From assembly GCF_011082725.1 (NCBI RefSeq), contig NZ_CP049715.1, positions 372,001 through 436,000 of the forward strand: a stretch of DNA of 64,000 nucleotides. Direction: 5' to 3'. The notes under the pieces were generated by a model that worked only from the letters and a program-made list of their open reading frames with translations, was not told where the DNA came from and ran no database searches. The stretch's first letter is position 1; every line of letters begins with the position of its first letter. A program made the position numbers and the translations under genes. Shown in pieces: positions 8,859-17,421 of the stretch. The stretch comes from Apibacter sp. B3706. Its GTDB lineage: Bacteria; Bacteroidota; Bacteroidia; Flavobacteriales; Weeksellaceae.

Positions 8859-8999
8859 ATGTACAAAAAATCTATTAATTTGTCAAATGAAAGGAGAGGT
8901 CCTTCCGATTATACTATAAATTTAATATTAAACTTTTCAAAAAGTATAAAAATTATTGAATTAAGTAAAATTAAACAGTCAGTAATTTATTGCAATTAA
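8859..8999 (+). CDS. 46-residue ORF behind the ECF sigma factor
   Basis: The frame ATG 8859 to TAA 8997-8999 encodes a basic product with ERRGPSDYTINLILNFSKS followed by IKIIELSKIKQSVIYCN. The P-S-x-x-T-I-x-x-I-L-N-(F/Y)-S-K-S pattern is one I recall from tiny proteins next to ECF sigma genes in other Flavobacteria. That memory and the position argue that it is real. It has no membrane segment or cysteine cluster, so it is not a usual anti-sigma factor. The function is unknown. Confidence 0.6.
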   Translation: MYKKSINLSNERRGPSDYTINLILNFSKSIKIIELSKIKQSVIYCN

Positions 9000-9009
9000 A
9001 AGCAGCCGG

Positions 9010-9044
9010 TAGATATATATAATTTTATAAATTATATATATCTA
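9010..9044. terminator. AT-rich hairpin between convergent genes
   Basis: TAGATATATATAAT (9010-9023) and ATTATATATATCTA (9031-9044) form a perfect 14-bp stem with a 7-nt loop. It lies between the sigma-linked small ORF and the convergent dedA gene. TTAGTTTTT follows on the plus strand. It probably ends the sigma transcript, although the stem has little GC. Confidence 0.5.
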
Positions 9045-9057
9045 TTAGTTTTTAACA

Positions 9058-9729
9058 TCAATTTTCTGAAATATCATTATTTTTTTGGAAAAATAACTTA
9101 ACTACTACAGGGGCGGTGGTTACTATTACCATTACTAATACAATAGTTTCAATATGACGTTTCAAATCGAAATTAAATTCCTTAAGGAATATTTGGTAAA
9201 GATAATGTCCCGAAAATAATAAGGAAAAAGACCAAGCCGTTGATCCTAAAACATTATACAATAAGTATTTACCCTTATTCATCTGAACAATTCCGGCAAT
9301 TATGGGTGCAAATGTTCTTAAAATAGGTAAAAACCGAGCAAGAATAATTGCTCTTCCCCCATGTTTTTCATAAAATTCTTTTGCTTGGAAAAGATATTTT
9401 TTTTTGAATAAAAAGGTATCTTTTTTATTATAAAGATAAGATCCGCTTTTTTTTCCAAACCAATAACCTATTTCGTTACCAATTATACCGGCAATTGAAA
9501 TTAAGCATGATAATAAAAAAACACTTAAAAAATCTGATTCAATATAAAAAATTTCTCTTATTAATTCCTTACTGTATATACCTGAGAGGAATAATAAACT
9601 ATCTCCGGGAAGGAAAAATCCGGCAAAGAGACCCGTTTCAGCAAAAACTATAAATAAAACTAAATAAATACCGCCTAACTTTATATAAAACTCCGGATTA
9701 ACTAATTGGCCCCAACTAAAATCATTCAT
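9058..9729 (-). CDS. DedA family membrane protein
   Basis: The 223-residue protein has the VTT/DedA signatures: ETGLFAGFFLPGDSLLFLSG (about 31-50) and FYEKHGGRAIILARFLPILRTFAPIIAGI (about 120-148), with the paired re-entrant and transmembrane segments. DedA proteins act in the inner membrane and are linked to lipid-carrier (undecaprenyl phosphate) or phospholipid flipping and to membrane potential. The gene is monocistronic on the minus strand. Confidence 0.9.
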   Translation of the reverse strand: MNDFSWGQLVNPEFYIKLGGIYLVLFIVFAETGLFAGFFLPGDSLLFLSGIYSKELIREIFYIESDFLSVFLLSCLISIAGIIGNEIGYWFGKKSGSYLYNKKDTFLFKKKYLFQAKEFYEKHGGRAIILARFLPILRTFAPIIAGIVQMNKGKYLLYNVLGSTAWSFSLLFSGHYLYQIFLKEFNFDLKRHIETIVLVMVIVTTAPVVVKLFFQKNNDISEN

Positions 9730-9847
9730 AGGAACAAAGAAAAATTAAATATTAACAGGTGCAAAGATATTAATATTTAATTAAGAAAAATATTGTTATA
9801 GGAGTTCGATGATGTGTTAAAAAAATTAACATATTTATAGTTAATGT

Positions 9848-11266
9848 CTACCCAAAGAAAAAATAGGTAATAAAAATGGCTGTGATTACGCCTAATAAAT
9901 CGGTCAGCAAACCTGCAGTAAGAGAATATCTAATTCTTTTAATACCGACACTTCCAAAATAAAGAGCAACTATATAGAAAGTAGTATCTGCACTTCCCTG
10001 AAATATACAGGTAAGTCTTCCTACAAAAGAATCAGCACCATAATTTTGCATGGCCTCAATCATTAATGCACGGCTACCACTCCCACTAAGGGGCTTCATT
10101 AAAGCAGTAGGTAGTGCAGGTAAAAAATCGGTATTGATATGTAACGAGGATAAGCAATAAGAAATAGAATTAATTAGATAATCCATTATCCCGCTGGTTC
10201 TCAATAAACTGATAGCAGCCAACATGGCAACTAAATAAGGAATTATTTTTACAGATACTCCGAAACCTTCTTTAGCACCATCAATAAAACTATCAAAAAC
10301 ATTTATTTTTTTTATAAAAGCGCCTGTAATAAATACAACGGGAATTAGTAATAAAAGTACGTTGCTAATCACTCGAGAGGCTGTACCACGCTCAAAATTT
10401 ATATATTCTTGGTTAGTTTTACAGATCAACTCAGGAGTAATTTTTTTATCTTTTACGTTAATCTCTTTCTGAAATGAATCAGGATATAATTTAATAAAAT
10501 CTTCTACAGTTACATTTTCAACCGATACAGTTTGAGGGGTGATATGAGATACATACTCGACAGCATATTTTGTCCGAGAATCTGTGGAATATTTTATGAA
10601 ATAGGAAAGCCCAAAAATCAGTACTAGAGCCCCTAGTAGACCGATCAATATTTGGCGACTAAATAGGTTTAAGCGTTGTTTAATTCCTACTATAATTATA
10701 CCAAATAAAGTAGTGCAAAAAGTTCCAACAATACACGGTACGAATATATCGGTAGGATCTTGTGCACCATTTAAATAGCGGTAGAGCATAATGGAAGTCG
10801 GGATTAATGTTAGTCCCGAGGTATGCAAAACTAAAAACATAATCTGTGCATCCGTTGCAATATCTTTTTTAGTATTCAGTGTTTGCAAACTGTCCATTGC
10901 TTTTAATCCTAAAGGAGTGGCGGCATTATCCAGCCCAAGAAGATTGGCACTAAAATTCATCATCATATTTCCTATTGCAGGATGACCTTTGGGAATGGAA
11001 GGAAATAATTTGGAAAAAAAAGGAGATACCAGTTTAGAGAGAAAACGTATAGCACCTGCATTTTCACCAATTTTCATTATTCCTAACCAGAAAGTCATCA
11101 TTCCTGCCAAAGGCAAAGCTATATCCATTACTGCAACTTTGGTAGTACTAAACAACCCGTCAACCATATGTTTAAAGATTACCGTATCTCCTAAAAACAG
11201 GAACTTAAGAATTCCTACAAAAAAAGATAAGATAATAAAGGCAATCCAAATATAATTAAGGGTCAT
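9848..11266 (-). CDS. SpmA-SpmB-like nucleoside-recognition membrane protein
   Basis: The 472-residue protein carries two Gate/nucleoside-recognition domains. The first (about 40-200) holds ALPLAGMMTFWLGIMKIGENAG and NLLGLDNAATPLGLKAM; the second (about 300-470) holds DGAKEGFGVSVKIIPYLVAMLAA and LMKPLSGSGSRALMIEA. It corresponds to spore maturation proteins SpmA and SpmB fused, as found in non-sporulating Bacteroidota. A soluble loop of ~70 residues (about 225-295) separates them. The transported substrate is unknown. Confidence 0.85.
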   Translation of the reverse strand: MTLNYIWIAFIILSFFVGILKFLFLGDTVIFKHMVDGLFSTTKVAVMDIALPLAGMMTFWLGIMKIGENAGAIRFLSKLVSPFFSKLFPSIPKGHPAIGNMMMNFSANLLGLDNAATPLGLKAMDSLQTLNTKKDIATDAQIMFLVLHTSGLTLIPTSIMLYRYLNGAQDPTDIFVPCIVGTFCTTLFGIIIVGIKQRLNLFSRQILIGLLGALVLIFGLSYFIKYSTDSRTKYAVEYVSHITPQTVSVENVTVEDFIKLYPDSFQKEINVKDKKITPELICKTNQEYINFERGTASRVISNVLLLLIPVVFITGAFIKKINVFDSFIDGAKEGFGVSVKIIPYLVAMLAAISLLRTSGIMDYLINSISYCLSSLHINTDFLPALPTALMKPLSGSGSRALMIEAMQNYGADSFVGRLTCIFQGSADTTFYIVALYFGSVGIKRIRYSLTAGLLTDLLGVITAIFITYFFFG

Positions 11267-11311
11267 TTATTTGAGGAGATTATAAATTTTTAGGTAATGG
11301 ATTAAAAAAAG

Positions 11312-11335
11312 AAAAGCTAATAATTATTAGCTTTT
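11312..11335 (-). terminator. Terminator downstream of accD
   Basis: AAAAGCTAATAA and TTATTAGCTTTT (11312-11335) form a continuous palindrome. On the minus strand it is followed by TCTTTTTTT. It separates accD from the SpmAB-like gene. Confidence 0.7.
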
Positions 11336-11352
11336 TCTTTGTTTTTTATATT

Positions 11353-12207
11353 TTATTTAACTTCTTTATTCATTAACATGTCAACACAATGTGAAATGGT
11401 ATTTTTTAAATCTTTTCTGTGTGCGATAATGTCTATAAAGCCTTTTTCTAATAGAAATTCAGAAGATTGGAAACCTGGAGGCAAATCTTTTCCGATAGTT
11501 TCTTTAATTACTCTTGGTCCTGCAAATCCGATTAATGCGCCGGGTTCAGCAATTATAATATCACCGGTAGAACCATATGAAGCGGTTATTCCTCCAAAGG
11601 TTGGATCTGTTAGTACAGATATATAAGGAAGTCCGGCATCACTTAATTGAGCTAATTTAGCTTCAACCTTTGCCAATTGCATCAAAGATAGCCCTGCTTC
11701 TTGCATTCTAGCACCTCCGGATTGACTTATAATTACATATGGTAATTTATTTTTAATACAGTAATCGATGGCTCTTCTAATTTTTTCTCCAACCGCTGAT
11801 CCCACAGACCCTCCGATGAAACTAAAGTCCATACAAGAAATATATATTTCTTTTCCATTTACTTTACCTACCGCATTTCTTATGGCTTCAGTTAAATTAG
11901 TTTTAGATTGTGCTTCCTTTAATCGATCTTTATACGGTTTGGAATCGACGAAATTTAATGAATCTTTGCTGTGAACTTTTACGTCAAGTTCTTTAAATTT
12001 ACCATTATCAAATAAAATTTGGAAATATTGGGAACTACCAATTCTAACATGAAAATCATCTTCCGGACTTACATAGAAATTAGCTGTTAATTGATCAGTT
12101 TCAATAATTTTCCCGGATGGAGTTTTATAGTATAATCCTTCAGGAACCTCCCTCTTTTCGCTAATGTCAGTACTGATGTTTTTTTTCTGTCTAGTAAACC
12201 ATCTCAT
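11353..12207 (-). CDS. accD: Acetyl-CoA carboxylase carboxyltransferase subunit beta
   Basis: With AccA it transfers the carboxyl group from biotin to acetyl-CoA in fatty acid synthesis. The 284-residue product has [18 protein letters not shown] (near 150) and the crotonase-like core [20 protein letters not shown]. The N-terminus [10 protein letters not shown]...[13 protein letters not shown] lacks the four zinc-finger cysteines of E. coli AccD, which I recall as normal in Flavobacteria. The frame extends 16 codons upstream, but MRWFTR is the family start. No accA is in the window. Confidence 0.95.
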   Translation of the reverse strand: MRWFTRQKKNISTDISEKREVPEGLYYKTPSGKIIETDQLTANFYVSPEDDFHVRIGSSQYFQILFDNGKFKELDVKVHSKDSLNFVDSKPYKDRLKEAQSKTNLTEAIRNAVGKVNGKEIYISCMDFSFIGGSVGSAVGEKIRRAIDYCIKNKLPYVIISQSGGARMQEAGLSLMQLAKVEAKLAQLSDAGLPYISVLTDPTFGGITASYGSTGDIIIAEPGALIGFAGPRVIKETIGKDLPPGFQSSEFLLEKGFIDIIAHRKDLKNTISHCVDMLMNKEVK

Positions 12208-12288
12208 ATATTCTGTTTTACATTTAGATTGTAAATATAGGAAAAAATTGTACAAACGGAATTTTATGTTAAAAAATCCTTAATAGGA

Positions 12289-12645
12289 TTAATCAATCGT
12301 GTTTATGACTACCGTGTCTTTGCATTTAGTAAATGTAACTTTTAAGCTTTCATAATGAAGGACATAATGAGGACAAGGCAATGCTTGAGCATTACTCATC
12401 TTAAAATTTATTTTACCTTTACTAAGAACTGTATCTTTTATAAAATTGAGAGATATTTTTTTTAGTTTAAGACTTTCCAGACTTTGATTTGAAAATTTTA
12501 AAGGTTTGGTTTGTATTTCAGCTAAAACCCTGTCATTGGGCAAATATGACCAAGAAAATACCTTATTACCAAATACAAATAATATAAATACAAGACCCAT
12601 AAAAAAACCCGTAAGATAGAGTCTTAATCTTTTAGAAAATGACAT
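12289..12645 (-). CDS. Small membrane-anchored protein next to alanine dehydrogenase
   Basis: The 118-residue product has one N-terminal membrane helix (about 8-28; LRLYLTGFFMGLVFILFVFG) and then a soluble domain with SWSYLPNDRVLAEI and QALPCPHYVLH, similar to a DUF4258-like family of Flavobacteria. The function is unknown. Its ATG at 12643-12645 lies 2 nt after the alanine dehydrogenase stop, so the two are probably cotranslated. A longer frame starting inside that gene is less likely. Confidence 0.75.
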   Translation of the reverse strand: MSFSKRLRLYLTGFFMGLVFILFVFGNKVFSWSYLPNDRVLAEIQTKPLKFSNQSLESLKLKKISLNFIKDTVLSKGKINFKMSNAQALPCPHYVLHYESLKVTFTKCKDTVVINTID

Positions 12646-12647
12646 GC

Positions 12648-13841
12648 TTAAATAATTAGTAAATGAATGTCTTGATACGGCAGGTTGTACCAAGAAGCTA
12701 TCTGTCTATTAGTAATTCTGCCTTTGTACATATAAATGCCCTGACAAATTCCACGGTTTTTTCTAAACATAGCTTCAAATCCTCCTTGATTGTTCAGATT
12801 AAGAAAATAACTTAAAAAGAAATTACTTAAAGCTTTTGAAGCGGTTCTTGCAAATTTAGAAGTGATGTTGGGAACACAATAATGTAGGACTTCATGTTTA
12901 ATAAAAGCTTCATTTTTAGCATTTATTTCTGAGGTTTCAAAAACTCCTCCGTTATCAATGCTTATATCAATGACAACAGATCCCGGTTTCATTCTTTTAA
13001 CAGTATTTTCAGGTACAATAATCGGAGCCCTAAGTTCTCCCTTTAAGCAACCAATGGCAACATCGCAGCGAATTAACGCTTTGCTGAGCTCTTTCGGGTC
13101 TATCGTAGATGTATATAACCGTCGTCCCAGTAATTCTTGAAATCTTCTAAGTCGAGTAATAGAATTGTCAAACACTTTTACGGTGGCTCCTAACCCTAAA
13201 GCCGAACGTGCGGCGCTTTCTCCCACATTTCCTGCTCCTATAATTACTACGTTGGATGGTCTAACACCGGTTATTCCTCCTAGTAAAAGACCATTTCCCC
13301 CATGAGTTGAAGACAGTAATTCAGCGGCAATAAGTATGCTGGAAACACCGGCTATTTCACCAATAAGTCGTACAATGGATAATTCATTATGGCTGTCTCG
13401 TATATATTCAAATCCTAAAGCCGTAATCTTTTTTTTAGAAAGTTCTTCGAAATATTCTTTGCATTGAGTATTTATTTGTACAGCAGAAATCAAATAGGAA
13501 TTTGGCTGCAAGTGCTTTATTTGATCTATGGATAAAGGTTCAACTTTTAAAATGATGGGTTGAGACAGAACCTCTTTAGGGTCGTATGAAATTGTTGCCC
13601 CTGCCTCGGAATATAAAGCATCGGAATAATGAGCCCCTAAACCGGCTCCACTTTCCATTATGATATCAATACCATTAGAGCTTAGAACAGAAACAGCATC
13701 GGGAGTGAGAGCAATCCTGCTTTCAATCAAATGATCTTCTTTAGGAATACCAATACTGCATTTTCCTCCTTTTTTTATCACTTCAATTCGTTCCTCCAGG
13801 GGAATCAGCTCTTCTTCGGAAAAAGGTGTATAAATACCCAT
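12648..13841 (-). CDS. ald: Alanine dehydrogenase / PNT-like family protein
   Basis: The 397-residue cytoplasmic protein has the AlaDH/PNT N-terminal domain (KEDHLIESRIALTPDAV near 34-50) and a Rossmann NAD domain with VVIIGAGNVGESAAR (about 198-212) and DISIDNGGVFETS (about 312-324). Classical AlaDH has Lys-x-Lys-Glu-Pro and a catalytic His in a YLHLA strand. Here the corresponding segments read LKVEPLS and LISAVQINTQ, so the His is Gln. The reaction may therefore differ. The gene lies between tsaE (1 nt upstream) and the membrane protein gene, an order I recall from Flavobacteria. Confidence 0.8.
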   Translation of the reverse strand: MGIYTPFSEEELIPLEERIEVIKKGGKCSIGIPKEDHLIESRIALTPDAVSVLSSNGIDIIMESGAGLGAHYSDALYSEAGATISYDPKEVLSQPIILKVEPLSIDQIKHLQPNSYLISAVQINTQCKEYFEELSKKKITALGFEYIRDSHNELSIVRLIGEIAGVSSILIAAELLSSTHGGNGLLLGGITGVRPSNVVIIGAGNVGESAARSALGLGATVKVFDNSITRLRRFQELLGRRLYTSTIDPKELSKALIRCDVAIGCLKGELRAPIIVPENTVKRMKPGSVVIDISIDNGGVFETSEINAKNEAFIKHEVLHYCVPNITSKFARTASKALSNFFLSYFLNLNNQGGFEAMFRKNRGICQGIYMYKGRITNRQIASWYNLPYQDIHLLII

Positions 13842-13842
13842 A

Positions 13843-14244
13843 TTAGTTAAATGTTAAGTGCCTGGTTTGATCCATCAAATTTAATAAAATTTTATGATGT
13901 TCAGGTAATTCATTTTCACATATATCCGGCCATTCTATAAAACAATAATTATCGGAATCTATGTATTCATAAAAACCAATATTTATTAATTCTTCCATAT
14001 ATTTAATTCGATATAAATCAAAGTGATAAATTCTACCTGCAGGACACAGGTATTCATTTACTAATGAAAAAGTTGGACTGGTTATGGTATCGGGGCATTC
14101 AAGTGTTTTGCATAAATATTTTACTAAAGTGGTTTTTCCGGCACCTAGATTTCCCTTAAGTGTAAAAATTTTATATTTTGAATTTGAAATTATTTCTTTA
14201 GCAACATCTTCTAAGTCTGAAAATGTATTGATAACATAATCCAT
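13843..14244 (-). CDS. tsaE: TsaE, tRNA t6A biosynthesis ATPase
   Basis: The 133-residue P-loop protein has the Walker A sequence LKGNLGAGKTTLVKYL (about 29-44), SPTFSLVNEY (about 57-66) and HFDLYRIKYMEELINIGFYEY, all TsaE signatures. It works with TsaB and TsaD in forming N6-threonylcarbamoyladenosine in tRNAs that read ANN codons. It is first in the tsaE-ald-membrane protein operon, with its own promoter at 14284-14291. Confidence 0.95.
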   Translation of the reverse strand: MDYVINTFSDLEDVAKEIISNSKYKIFTLKGNLGAGKTTLVKYLCKTLECPDTITSPTFSLVNEYLCPAGRIYHFDLYRIKYMEELINIGFYEYIDSDNYCFIEWPDICENELPEHHKILLNLMDQTRHLTFN

Positions 14245-14283
14245 AAAATTTATTTTTTAAAAAGATTATAAGAATAGTAACTG

Positions 14284-14291
14284 CAAAAATA
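14284..14291 (-). promoter_or_regulatory. -7 box of tsaE
   Basis: On the minus strand this reads TATTTTTG, an exact consensus, 40 nt before the tsaE ATG. It is back to back with the plus-strand box at 14308-14315. Confidence 0.6.
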
Positions 14292-14307
14292 AGTAAATAA
14301 ATATTTT

Positions 14308-14315
14308 TATATTTG
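14308..14315 (+). promoter_or_regulatory. -7 box of the small membrane protein-PstS-like operon
   Basis: TATATTTG is an exact TAnnTTTG match 29 nt before the ATG at 14344. Confidence 0.6.
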
Positions 14316-14343
14316 TTATTTAGAATTCTTCAAAAAAAGAAGT

Positions 14344-14541
14344 ATGAAGCTAAGTTATAAATCACTTTCCATATTTATTGGAATTGGGTATTTTATAATA
14401 GGAATATTAATTATTGTTTATAAAAAGTTTTTTATTGAATTAGAACCTGAATATTCTTGGATTTTAGGGGGATTATTAATAGTTTACGGATTTTTTAGAG
14501 CTTACCGAGCGACTAAATATATTAGACAAAATGAACAATAG
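14344..14541 (+). CDS. Small two-helix membrane protein
   Basis: The 65-residue protein has two hydrophobic segments (about 8-25 and 37-50) and a basic tail (RAYRATKYIRQNEQ). It overlaps the following PstS-like gene by 11 nt, so the two are translationally coupled. In Flavobacteria I recall a similar protein between ExbD/TonB-type genes and the PstS-like gene. The function is unknown. Confidence 0.7.
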   Translation: MKLSYKSLSIFIGIGYFIIGILIIVYKKFFIELEPEYSWILGGLLIVYGFFRAYRATKYIRQNEQ

Positions 14542-15424
14542 ATTAATAATCAGACCCATAGTATTTTTAGCTTTTTTAATTATATGTATTTCGTGCCAAG
14601 AAGATATAAAAAAGAAACAAGCGTATAGGCAAGGGAATATAACTTTAGCTATTGATCCGTCACTTATGAATTTAGGCTCTGCTTTAGTTGAAGTTTTTCA
14701 ATCCTCTTATCCCGAAACAAAAATTTTATTCAAGCCGGAAGTTGAAGATTTAGTGATCGCTGATCTTTTGAACGGTAAGGTTTCCTTAGCAATGACTACC
14801 AGGGATTTATCTTCAGAAGAAGCCGGGATTTTATATAATCATACCAACGTTACTTATATTTCAACACAAATAGCATGTGATGCAACCATTTTTGTTGTGT
14901 CAAAAGAAAGTTCCATTAAAGAAATTGACCAAACTTCTTTAAAATCAAATATTATTTCAAATGATAGTAAATTTGTATTTGATGGAGGAAATTCAAGTAA
15001 TTTTAATAATTTAAAAAAAAAATTAGGGTTTAAACTTACTAAAAATCAAAAAATTAACTCATTTTCAAATGGAAAAGAGGTGATCCAATTTATTAGTAAA
15101 AATAGCTCTCATATAGGAATTATTGGTTTGGATGTATTAAGTGAAGAAAATAGTAATGAAGTTAAGGAGTTCCTTTCAAAAGTGAGAATATTGCCTATAA
15201 GAAGAGCGGATGGTAATTTAATAAATCCGACGGTGCCTAATTTGCGTGAAGGTATATACCCTTTCACCAAAAGAGTTTTTCTATTAAATGCTGAAAACAG
15301 TTTTAAAATAGGGAGCAGTTTTTCAAGATTTTGTGGCTCTCAGAGAGGACAGCTTATTGTTAAAAGGGCAGGACTTCAACCCTATTATTTGTATGAAAGA
15401 AGGATTGAACTTCATGGAAGATAA
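14531..15424 (+). CDS. PstS-like substrate-binding lipoprotein
   Basis: The 297-residue lipoprotein has a signal sequence ending IICISC-QED (lipidated Cys22) and a periplasmic-binding fold resembling phosphate-binding PstS (NITLAIDPSLMNLGSALVEVFQ; TTRDLSSEEAGIL; FVFDGGNSSNF). No PstCAB transporter genes are adjacent. The acidic residues after the Cys (QED) resemble the lipoprotein export signal of Bacteroidota, so surface exposure is possible. It overlaps the small membrane protein gene and precedes the TPR gene by 87 nt. Confidence 0.8.
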   Translation: MNNRLIIRPIVFLAFLIICISCQEDIKKKQAYRQGNITLAIDPSLMNLGSALVEVFQSSYPETKILFKPEVEDLVIADLLNGKVSLAMTTRDLSSEEAGILYNHTNVTYISTQIACDATIFVVSKESSIKEIDQTSLKSNIISNDSKFVFDGGNSSNFNNLKKKLGFKLTKNQKINSFSNGKEVIQFISKNSSHIGIIGLDVLSEENSNEVKEFLSKVRILPIRRADGNLINPTVPNLREGIYPFTKRVFLLNAENSFKIGSSFSRFCGSQRGQLIVKRAGLQPYYLYERRIELHGR

Positions 15425-15511
15425 ATTTTAAAAAATAAATAATTTTAATACTATTAGAATACAAATAATAGTTAAAAATAAAATAAAAAGAAAAATAAAT
15501 AAAAATTTAGA

Positions 15512-17170
15512 ATGAATTACGCGAAAAAAGAAATAGGTGCAACATTTGTAATCTCTGCTTTGATGTTATCAGGATTTATGAATGCACAAAGTATTCAAGA
15601 AGGTATTAAGTATTTAGGAAATGATCAATATAGCAAGGCTAAAAATACTTTTGAAAAATTAGCAGCTCAATCACCATCAGCAGACAATTATTATTATTTA
15701 GGGGCATATTATTTATCAATTTCTAAACCTGATCTAGAAATGGCTTCACAATATTTTAATAAAGGTTTGGCTTTAGATCCAAAATCTGATTTAAACAAAA
15801 TCGGATTGGCGACAATAAAATTATATCAAGGAAAAAAATCGGAAGCAAATGCAGAATTTGAATCCATCGCCAAAGGATCTAAGTACAAAAATGCGGATGT
15901 ATTATTTCAAATATCAAATGCCTATCAATTATTTACTAATAAGCCGGAAAGTACAGATTATGATAAAAGTATCGAATATGGCCAAAAGTTATTAGACTTG
16001 GTTAAGAATAAAGATAAGTCCGAATACTATATAGTTTTAGGAAATGCCTATTTTGAAAAAAAAGATCCGGGTAAGGCGGTTTCCAATTATACCAAAGCCT
16101 TAGGAATTGCCGAAGATAAATCCATACCTTATGCATTAATAGGAAACATATGGGGGCGAACCAACGGACAAGGAAAATTAGCTTCAGAAAATTTTGACAA
16201 GGCCATAGCAGCTAATCCTAATTATCCATTAACATACAAATATTTGTCAGACTTTAATGTGAGAAGCGGTAATTATAATGAAGCTTTTAAAAACTTACAA
16301 AAATATATTTCTTTGTCAGGGAACAACGATGCCGAAACACAATTTGAATTAGCTAAAGTTTCCTATTTTATTAAAGATTATGCAAAGTCTTTAGATTTAC
16401 TGACTAAAAATTGGAATGATATATCCGATCCGTTAAAATTTAAGTTAAAAGCATTGGATTTAATTGAAAATTCTGATTTTTCCGAAGCCTATAAAAATAT
16501 AAATCAATATTTACAAACCATTCCAGAATCAAAAAGAGAAGGTTCGGATTATGGAGTTTTAGGAAAAATACAATCCTCATTAATTAAAACTGCGAGCGGT
16601 CAAGAAAAAGAGGAATTAACTAAAACCGCGATATTAAATCTAACCAAAGCCATCGGTCAAGGAGATAAAACTTACGATTACCAATCAATTCTTTTATCCT
16701 TACAACCGGGAGCTAAAACAGAAGCATCTATAACTAATTCCAAAATCGAGGCTTTGAAAAAATCGGTTGCGGCTGATGCCAACGATACAACTTCATGGTA
16801 TAATTTAGCTTTAGAACAATACGAAGCTAAAGATTACTTAGGCTCTGTTGCTTCATGGGATCAATTGATTTCTCTAATTCCTACCTGGGAAGTAGCTTAT
16901 GCCGGAAAAGGTATGGCATTATACGCGTATGATTCGAGTGATAAAAGCGGTCTTACAGCTCAAGCCTTCCAAAAATATATTGATATGGTTGAACCGAAGA
17001 AAGAATATTCAGCCAATGAAAAAGCATATTTAGCTATTGCCTATACATTTTTCGCTTACAAAGAATATCATGAAGGAAATAAAGATAAAGCAGAAACTTA
17101 TTTGAACAAAACATTATCTGTGGATCCTCAAAATGCAGATGCTTTAAATCTTCAAAAACTTTTACAATAA
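15512..17170 (+). CDS. Secreted tetratricopeptide-repeat protein
   Basis: The 552-residue protein has a signal peptide (about 1-25, cleavage after GFMNA) followed by TPR-type helix pairs along its whole length. Clear examples are YYYLGAYYLSISKPDLEMASQ, YIVLGNAYFEKKDPGKAVSN and WYNLALEQYEAKDYLGSV. It probably scaffolds envelope proteins. Its place behind the PstS-like lipoprotein matches a Flavobacterial cluster that normally also includes ExbB/ExbD/TonB-like genes, which are not here. A strong terminator follows. Confidence 0.9.
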   Translation: MNYAKKEIGATFVISALMLSGFMNAQSIQEGIKYLGNDQYSKAKNTFEKLAAQSPSADNYYYLGAYYLSISKPDLEMASQYFNKGLALDPKSDLNKIGLATIKLYQGKKSEANAEFESIAKGSKYKNADVLFQISNAYQLFTNKPESTDYDKSIEYGQKLLDLVKNKDKSEYYIVLGNAYFEKKDPGKAVSNYTKALGIAEDKSIPYALIGNIWGRTNGQGKLASENFDKAIAANPNYPLTYKYLSDFNVRSGNYNEAFKNLQKYISLSGNNDAETQFELAKVSYFIKDYAKSLDLLTKNWNDISDPLKFKLKALDLIENSDFSEAYKNINQYLQTIPESKREGSDYGVLGKIQSSLIKTASGQEKEELTKTAILNLTKAIGQGDKTYDYQSILLSLQPGAKTEASITNSKIEALKKSVAADANDTTSWYNLALEQYEAKDYLGSVASWDQLISLIPTWEVAYAGKGMALYAYDSSDKSGLTAQAFQKYIDMVEPKKEYSANEKAYLAIAYTFFAYKEYHEGNKDKAETYLNKTLSVDPQNADALNLQKLLQ

Positions 17171-17195
17171 TTTTTACAATTAACAAGATTAAAAG

Positions 17196-17227
17196 GCTAT
17201 TTCATTTAAATGAAATAGCTTTTTTTA
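17196..17227 (+). terminator. Terminator after the TPR gene
   Basis: GCTATTTCA (17196-17204) and TGAAATAGC (17211-17219) form a stem that can extend through the TTTAAA loop. It is followed by eight T. Confidence 0.85.
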
Positions 17228-17354
17228 TTGTTAAACTTTATAAGTTGTAAAGTTCAAAAAAATTAGAAAATATAAGTTTGGATTTAATATCTGAAAAGGT
17301 AGAGATTGAATTCTTGGTTGGGCTTTAAAATTGACGGATATGAATTAATATCTA

Positions 17355-17387
17355 ATTAAAAAATTCTAACTCATATTGAGTTAGAAT
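17355..17387 (-). terminator. Terminator after the cysteine dioxygenase gene
   Basis: ATTCTAACTCA (17363-17373) and TGAGTTAGAAT (17377-17387) pair around a 3-nt loop. On the minus strand TTTTTTAATT follows. Confidence 0.8.
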
Positions 17388-17421
17388 TTAAATATTTTAA
17401 AATTATACTAGATTATACTAG

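Noticed and set aside
17401-17421. Direct repeat ATTATACTAG beside the cysteine dioxygenase stop
   Set aside because: Two 10-nt AT-rich copies in tandem; likely slippage, with no array or mobile element.
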